Below, one piece after another: positions 6,201 through 9,291 of a stretch of DNA of 9,291 nucleotides. Each line of letters opens with the position of its first letter. Positions within the stretch are counted from its first letter, which is position 1. Both the position numbers and the translations under genes were made by a program. The stretch is from Canibacter zhuwentaonis (GTDB taxonomy: Bacteria; Actinomycetota; Actinomycetes; Actinomycetales; Microbacteriaceae). The stretch is taken from the NCBI RefSeq assembly GCF_018531125.1, contig NZ_JAHDSY010000017.1, one strand, 5' to 3'. The notes beneath the pieces are model-generated. The model ran no database searches and was not told the DNA's origin. It was given only the letters and a program-made list of their open reading frames with translations.

Positions 6201-6219
6201 CCGGTGGCTAATCACCGTG
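6189..6219 (+). terminator. Perfect 14-bp hairpin overlapping the menE stop codon
   Basis: CACGGTGATTAGCC (6189-6202) pairs without mismatch with GGCTAATCACCGTG (6206-6219) across a 3-nt GGT loop. The menE TAG (6198-6200) is within the left arm. TAATTAACGG follows, so there is no T tract. It could end the menBE transcript, protect its 3' end, or partly separate menBE from menA expression. Terminating ribosomes would cover the left arm. Confidence 0.6.
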
Positions 6220-6248
6220 TAATTAACGGCTAAAAATGCGGGTGGCGG

Positions 6249-6284
6249 TAGAATTAATTTGTTTTAACCTCGAGCAATAAGGAG
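6249..6284 (+). promoter_or_regulatory. Candidate menA -10 box and Shine-Dalgarno
   Basis: TAGAAT (6249-6254) matches the -10 consensus at five of six positions, but no good -35 stands at the usual distance. AAGGAG (6279-6284) is a strong Shine-Dalgarno sequence five bases before the GTG at 6290 and fixes that start. menA may thus have its own promoter in addition to read-through from menBE. Confidence 0.45.
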
Positions 6285-6289
6285 TTTAA

Positions 6290-7189
6290 GTGGCAGCGGC
6301 AAAATCGAAGCAACCGCCGGTATCGAGCGCACGGCTCTGGCTTGCCGGTGCGCGCCTGCGCACGCTACCGCTCGCGTTCGCGCCGGTTATCGCGGGAGCC
6401 GGGCTTGCGCACACGGCTCGTGCTTTTTCCTGGCCGCTCACCCTGTTAGCGCTGCTCGTGTCTGTTTTGCTGCAAATAGGAGTTAATTACGCAAACGATT
6501 ATTCTGACGGGATTCGCGGCACAGATGATTATCGCGTTGGTCCTGCGCGGCTAACGGGCTCAGAGGCAGTGCCAGCAAAACTTGTTTTGCGTGCGGCGCT
6601 GGTGTGTTTCGGTATCGCAGCTCTCGCCGGGCTCGCAGCCATTGTTATTAGCGGGCGCTGGCTGTTTTTAGCGTTAGGTGTTGCGGCGATTCTTGCGGCG
6701 TGGTTTTATACGGGCGGCAAAAAACCCTACGGATATATGGGGCTTGGCGAGCTGGTTGTTTTTGTGTTTTTTGGGCCGGTGGCAACGCTGGGCACGTATT
6801 TTTTGCAGGCGGACATCAGCCTGCAGGAGGTTTACTGGGCCGCGGCGGGCATCGGCTGCCTGTCGGTTGCGGTGCTTATCGCAAACAACACCCGCGATAT
6901 TGAAACCGATAGGCAAGCGGGAAAGATGACGCTTTCGGCGCGGATAGGTGAGCGCGGATCGCGGGTGCTGTTTGTAACAATGGTGTTTTTGCCGTTTGCT
7001 GTGCCGCTCGTGTATATTTGGTTTTATCCCGAGCTGGTGCTCGTGCTGATGCTTATTTTTGCGGCCGCGCCGATCAGCCTCATTATGTGCACTGCCCGCA
7101 CACCGGGCGAGCTGATCCGCGTGCTGCAGCTGACAAGCTTGCTGACTCTGGGATATGCGATTTTGCTCGTAATAGGGTTTAACGGGTAG
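6290..7189 (+). CDS. menA: 1,4-Dihydroxy-2-naphthoate polyprenyltransferase
   Basis: MenA is an integral-membrane UbiA-superfamily prenyltransferase that attaches the polyprenyl chain to 1,4-dihydroxy-2-naphthoate with loss of CO2, giving demethylmenaquinone. The 299-residue protein has about eight or nine hydrophobic segments. Both Asp-rich motifs that bind Mg-diphosphate are present: NYANDYSDGIRGTDD (66-80; N69, D70, D73, D79) and NNTRDIETDRQAGKMTLSARIG (199-220; D203, D207). The length is normal for actinobacterial MenA. The N-terminal ARLRTLPLAFAPVIAG (21-36) is also typical of MenA rather than other UbiA members. Translation starts at GTG with a strong AAGGAG. It lies 89 bp after menE on the same strand and converges on the kinase gene downstream. 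It acts two steps after MenB, with a thioesterase that is not in this window. Confidence 0.95.
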   Translation: MAAAKSKQPPVSSARLWLAGARLRTLPLAFAPVIAGAGLAHTARAFSWPLTLLALLVSVLLQIGVNYANDYSDGIRGTDDYRVGPARLTGSEAVPAKLVLRAALVCFGIAALAGLAAIVISGRWLFLALGVAAILAAWFYTGGKKPYGYMGLGELVVFVFFGPVATLGTYFLQADISLQEVYWAAAGIGCLSVAVLIANNTRDIETDRQAGKMTLSARIGERGSRVLFVTMVFLPFAVPLVYIWFYPELVLVLMLIFAAAPISLIMCTARTPGELIRVLQLTSLLTLGYAILLVIGFNG

Positions 7190-7273
7190 CGGCGGAGATT
7201 GGTTGCCGGGCTTAATTGCCGGACTGGTAGCGGGCTTGCCCGGGGTTGTAGCTGCCGGGGCTAGCCGATGGGT
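7190..7273. other. Convergent intergenic gap between menA and the ribokinase gene
   Basis: This 84-bp stretch is rich in repeated GCCGG/GCGGG words (for example near 7204, 7218, 7231, 7253). Short self-complementary pairs such as CGGGC-TT-GCCCG (7231-7242) are present, but the loop is too tight and there is no T tract. A terminator for both genes would be expected here, yet none is convincing. Confidence 0.4.
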
Positions 7274-8233
7274 TTAATTATCGACTTTAGCGGTAACTTT
7301 AAGCAGGTCTAAAAACGCCGCCACTTCGCTGTCTGTGGGAATGCTCGCGCTGGCGCCCTTTTTAGTAACGGCCAGCGCTCCCGCCGCATTTGCGCGCCTG
7401 AGCGCATTTACAAAATCAGCGCCGCTGGCCAGGGAGCTTGCAAGATACCCGGCAAAAGTGTCCCCCGCGGCGGTTGTGTCAACCGCGGTTACTCTAAACG
7501 GCTCGTGCAGTGAACTGCCCTGTTCTGTGACTAGCACACAGCCCGCAGCTGCCAGTGTTATCAGCGCGTTTTTAACGCCCCTGCTTATAAACCATTCACC
7601 GGCGGTAACCGCGCTCGCAGCGTCAGTTACTCTAATTCCGGTTAGAATCTGCGCCTCTGTTTCGTTCGGGGTGACGGTGTCTAGCATCCGCCAAATATAC
7701 TTGGGAAGCTGTGTGGCCGGTGCGGGGTCCAAAATAACGCGAATTCTGGCGCTGTGTGCGCTAGCGATTGCGTGAGCCACTATTTCGAGCGGGATTTCAA
7801 GCTGGATTAACATTACCGAGCAGCTGTTTTTAAGCTCGTCGATTGCTTTGTCTATTTGCGCTGTGGTGAGTGCGGCGTTTGCGCCGGGCACAACCACGAT
7901 GTTGTTTTCACCCGTGGAGTCAACCCGAATGTGCGCAACTCCCGTGTGATCCGCCGTCGTTATTGCAAGATAAGAGGTGCTAACCTGTGCGCTCTTGAGC
8001 CCGTCTGAGACGAGCGTGCCAAACTCATCCGCCCCGACCGCGCCCACAAAATACGACGGTGTGCCCGCCTTGCTGACGGCCACCGCCTGGTTTGCGCCCT
8101 TGCCGCCGAGCATGAGCGTGAACTGCCTGCCGAGAATTGTTTCGCCGGGAGCGGGCGCGGCATCTGAAAAAACTGTGAGATCGGCGCTTGCTGAGCCGAT
8201 AACTAAAACGCCTTTTTTGCTGGTTGTGGTCAT
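7274..8233 (-). CDS. rbsK: Ribokinase-family sugar kinase (ribokinase or deoxyribokinase)
   Basis: This PfkB-family kinase phosphorylates a pentose at O5 with ATP in the cytoplasm. The 319-residue protein carries the N-terminal sugar-binding start VLVIGSASADLTV, the first family signature with GGKGANQA (43-50), PNETE (189-193, Mg/phosphate region) and the second signature DTTAAGDTFAGYLA with the catalytic base D258 and its anion hole. The length is normal for ribokinase. I chose ATG at 8233 because a GAG sits five bases before it; an in-frame GTG at 8239 would add two residues. The gene is divergent from deoC, 138 bp apart. Ribokinase is the default call. Because DeoC acts on 2-deoxyribose-5-phosphate, deoxyribokinase is a real alternative that cannot be settled by eye. 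No transporter or LacI/DeoR regulator is in the window. Confidence 0.88.
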   Translation of the reverse strand: MTTTSKKGVLVIGSASADLTVFSDAAPAPGETILGRQFTLMLGGKGANQAVAVSKAGTPSYFVGAVGADEFGTLVSDGLKSAQVSTSYLAITTADHTGVAHIRVDSTGENNIVVVPGANAALTTAQIDKAIDELKNSCSVMLIQLEIPLEIVAHAIASAHSARIRVILDPAPATQLPKYIWRMLDTVTPNETEAQILTGIRVTDAASAVTAGEWFISRGVKNALITLAAAGCVLVTEQGSSLHEPFRVTAVDTTAAGDTFAGYLASSLASGADFVNALRRANAAGALAVTKKGASASIPTDSEVAAFLDLLKVTAKVDN

Positions 8234-8371
8234 ACTCACTCGGTTTCTAGTAGGGGTTACTCTTACGATTCTACCCGCTGCTTATCTGAAGGGTTTTGCA
8301 CGTTTAGGGCGTAGAGTTATTGGGTACGTTAAACCGCGCCAACCGGCGCTCGCTACAAGGCGGGAGATACT
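8234..8371. promoter_or_regulatory. Divergent rbsK/deoC intergenic region
   Basis: On the minus strand TAGAAT (complement of 8268-8273) is a good -10-like hexamer about 34 bases before the kinase ATG. On the plus strand TACGTT (8325-8330) is a weak TANNNT candidate for deoC, and TTGCAC (8296-8301) is -35-like but poorly spaced. GCGCC-AACC-GGCGC (8336-8349) is a small perfect inverted repeat just before the deoC ribosome binding site and could be an operator or a 5' UTR hairpin. GGGAG (8362-8366) is the deoC Shine-Dalgarno sequence, five bases before GTG. Confidence 0.35.
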
Positions 8372-9019
8372 GTGGAAAACACCCAACTGGCTAAATACCT
8401 TGACGCAACACTGCTGCAGCCCGAGGCGACGGCGAGCGATGTTGCAGCTCTGATTGCAACTGCCGAGGAGCTTGGCTGTTACGCGGTGTGCGTTTCCCCG
8501 TCGATGCTGCCGCTCGCCTGCGAGCTGCCTGCCGCGCTTAAACTCGCAACGGTTGTGGGTTTTCCGAGCGGCAAACACGCGCCTAAGATAAAAGCGGCAG
8601 AGGCTGCGCGGGCGGTCGCGGCGGGGGCGGATGAAATAGACATGGTGATAGATTTGGGCAGTGTTTTTGCGGGCGACTATGCTGCAATCGTGCGTGAAAT
8701 CGCGTTGGTGCGCGCATCCGCTCCCGCTCCTGCGGTGCTGAAGGTTATTATTGAGGCGGCTGCGTTGAGCGATGAGCAGATTATCATGGCGTGCGAAGCT
8801 GCTATCGCGGGTGGCGCGGATTTTGTGAAAACTTCAACCGGTTTCCATCCGGCGGGCGGGGCGAGCGTGCACGCGGTGCGGTTGCTGGCGCAGACCGTTG
8901 GCGGTGAGCTGGGAGTCAAGGCCTCTGGCGGAATTTGTGACCGCAGCACCGCGCTTGAGATGATAGCTGCGGGAGCGACTCGCTTGGGTGTTTCTGCGGC
9001 GGCGAATATTCTACGTTAG
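8372..9019 (+). CDS. deoC: Deoxyribose-phosphate aldolase
   Basis: DeoC is a class I aldolase that cleaves 2-deoxy-D-ribose-5-phosphate into acetaldehyde and glyceraldehyde-3-phosphate, the last step of deoxynucleoside catabolism. The 215-residue TIM-barrel protein has YLDATLLQPEAT at the N-terminus, VVGFPSG (61-67), DEIDMVID (87-94) with proton-relay D90, KVIIEAA (124-130), Schiff-base K153 in FVKTSTGF and K183 in GVKASGGI. These correspond to E. coli D102, K167 and K201. The length fits the short bacterial DeoC form (about 210-225 residues). The start is GTG at 8372, with GGGAG five bases upstream. It is divergently arranged with a ribokinase-family gene, which could supply phosphorylated pentose. 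Acetaldehyde disposal would need an aldehyde dehydrogenase or alcohol dehydrogenase, and none intact is in the window. Confidence 0.96.
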   Translation: MENTQLAKYLDATLLQPEATASDVAALIATAEELGCYAVCVSPSMLPLACELPAALKLATVVGFPSGKHAPKIKAAEAARAVAAGADEIDMVIDLGSVFAGDYAAIVREIALVRASAPAPAVLKVIIEAAALSDEQIIMACEAAIAGGADFVKTSTGFHPAGGASVHAVRLLAQTVGGELGVKASGGICDRSTALEMIAAGATRLGVSAAANILR

Positions 9020-9291
9020 CGCTCCCGGGTTTGAAAAATAACGCCAGTGCGCTGGTGTCGACAGGCGGAAAAAATAGCGCAGGTGTATGAGGTTTTATGC
9101 GTTCAGGGCTGGTTTCAATGCAGGCGCGTGGATTTAGTACGCGGGTCGGTTGAACCTGTGTGATAAATTTTTTAATCCCCGCCGTTATGATCAACAGCGG
9201 GGATTAAGCCGTGGTAGCTAGAGCGGTGATCCGCTTCCTTGCGCTACTCTGTTACGTGCGACTTGTGAGCGGCGCTTGTGCTATCTTCTTC
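9020..9291. other. Gene-free stretch after deoC
   Basis: The last 272 bases contain no reading frame with recognisable protein similarity on either strand, and no tRNA-like cloverleaf. They hold the stem-loop at 9172-9207 and a small hairpin (AGCGG-TGAT-CCGCT, 9222-9235). A gene may begin beyond the window edge. Confidence 0.5.
9172..9207. terminator. 11-bp perfect stem-loop after deoC
   Basis: TTAATCCCCGC (9172-9182) pairs perfectly with GCGGGGATTAA (9197-9207). Inside the 14-nt loop GTT/AAC (9184-9186 with 9193-9195) can pair further. It is a GC core with AT flanks, about 150 bases after deoC. Neither strand shows a proper T tract after the stem; on the plus strand the T run precedes it. 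It may still be a terminator, an operator or an RNA-processing element. Confidence 0.45.

Noticed and set aside
8916..9194. 92-residue minus-strand open frame after and across the end of deoC.
   Set aside because: It overlaps deoC, has no recognisable motif and its start lies in the stem-loop. Considered as a small gene but not supportable.

Overview
The window looks like a chromosomal segment of a host-associated or otherwise compact actinobacterium, probably of the Micrococcales/Microbacteriaceae type. The clues are a MenB that reads almost motif for motif like the mycobacterial form, actinobacterial-style MenC, MenE and MenA, sorting signals of the LAxTG type, GTG/TTG starts, and TANNNT -10 boxes set so close to start codons that leaderless transcripts are likely. 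The genus cannot be named from this sequence.

Region 1 (1-2400) holds two tandem paralogous cell-surface proteins. Both have a long Pro/Glu/Ala-rich stalk, an LxNTG sorting motif, a membrane helix and an Arg-rich tail. The first is cut by the window edge and carries a frameshift in its stalk. The second is complete, with signal peptide, Cys-containing ectodomain, stalk and LANTG anchor. A run of 14 G lies upstream of it, exactly between a plausible -35 and -10. The two genes end in a 96-bp perfect direct repeat, each followed by a related hairpin. This is the most interesting part of the window: a probable phase-variable and recombination-prone surface antigen locus.

Region 2 (2401-2947) holds the decayed N-terminal third of an aldehyde dehydrogenase of the succinate-semialdehyde dehydrogenase type, broken by a frameshift, an in-frame TAG and loss of the rest of the gene.

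Region 3 (2948-7189) is a menaquinone biosynthesis cluster. menC is on the minus strand, divergent from menB-menE on the plus strand. menA follows behind a perfect 14-bp hairpin and has its own Shine-Dalgarno sequence. MenC makes o-succinylbenzoate, MenE activates it to the CoA ester, MenB closes the ring to 1,4-dihydroxy-2-naphthoyl-CoA, and MenA prenylates dihydroxynaphthoate at the membrane. MenF, MenD, MenH and MenG are not in the window.

Region 4 (7190-9291) holds a ribokinase-family sugar kinase (minus strand) divergent from deoxyribose-phosphate aldolase (deoC, plus strand). This pairing suggests pentose or deoxyribose salvage. The last ~270 bases contain a strong stem-loop but no supportable gene.
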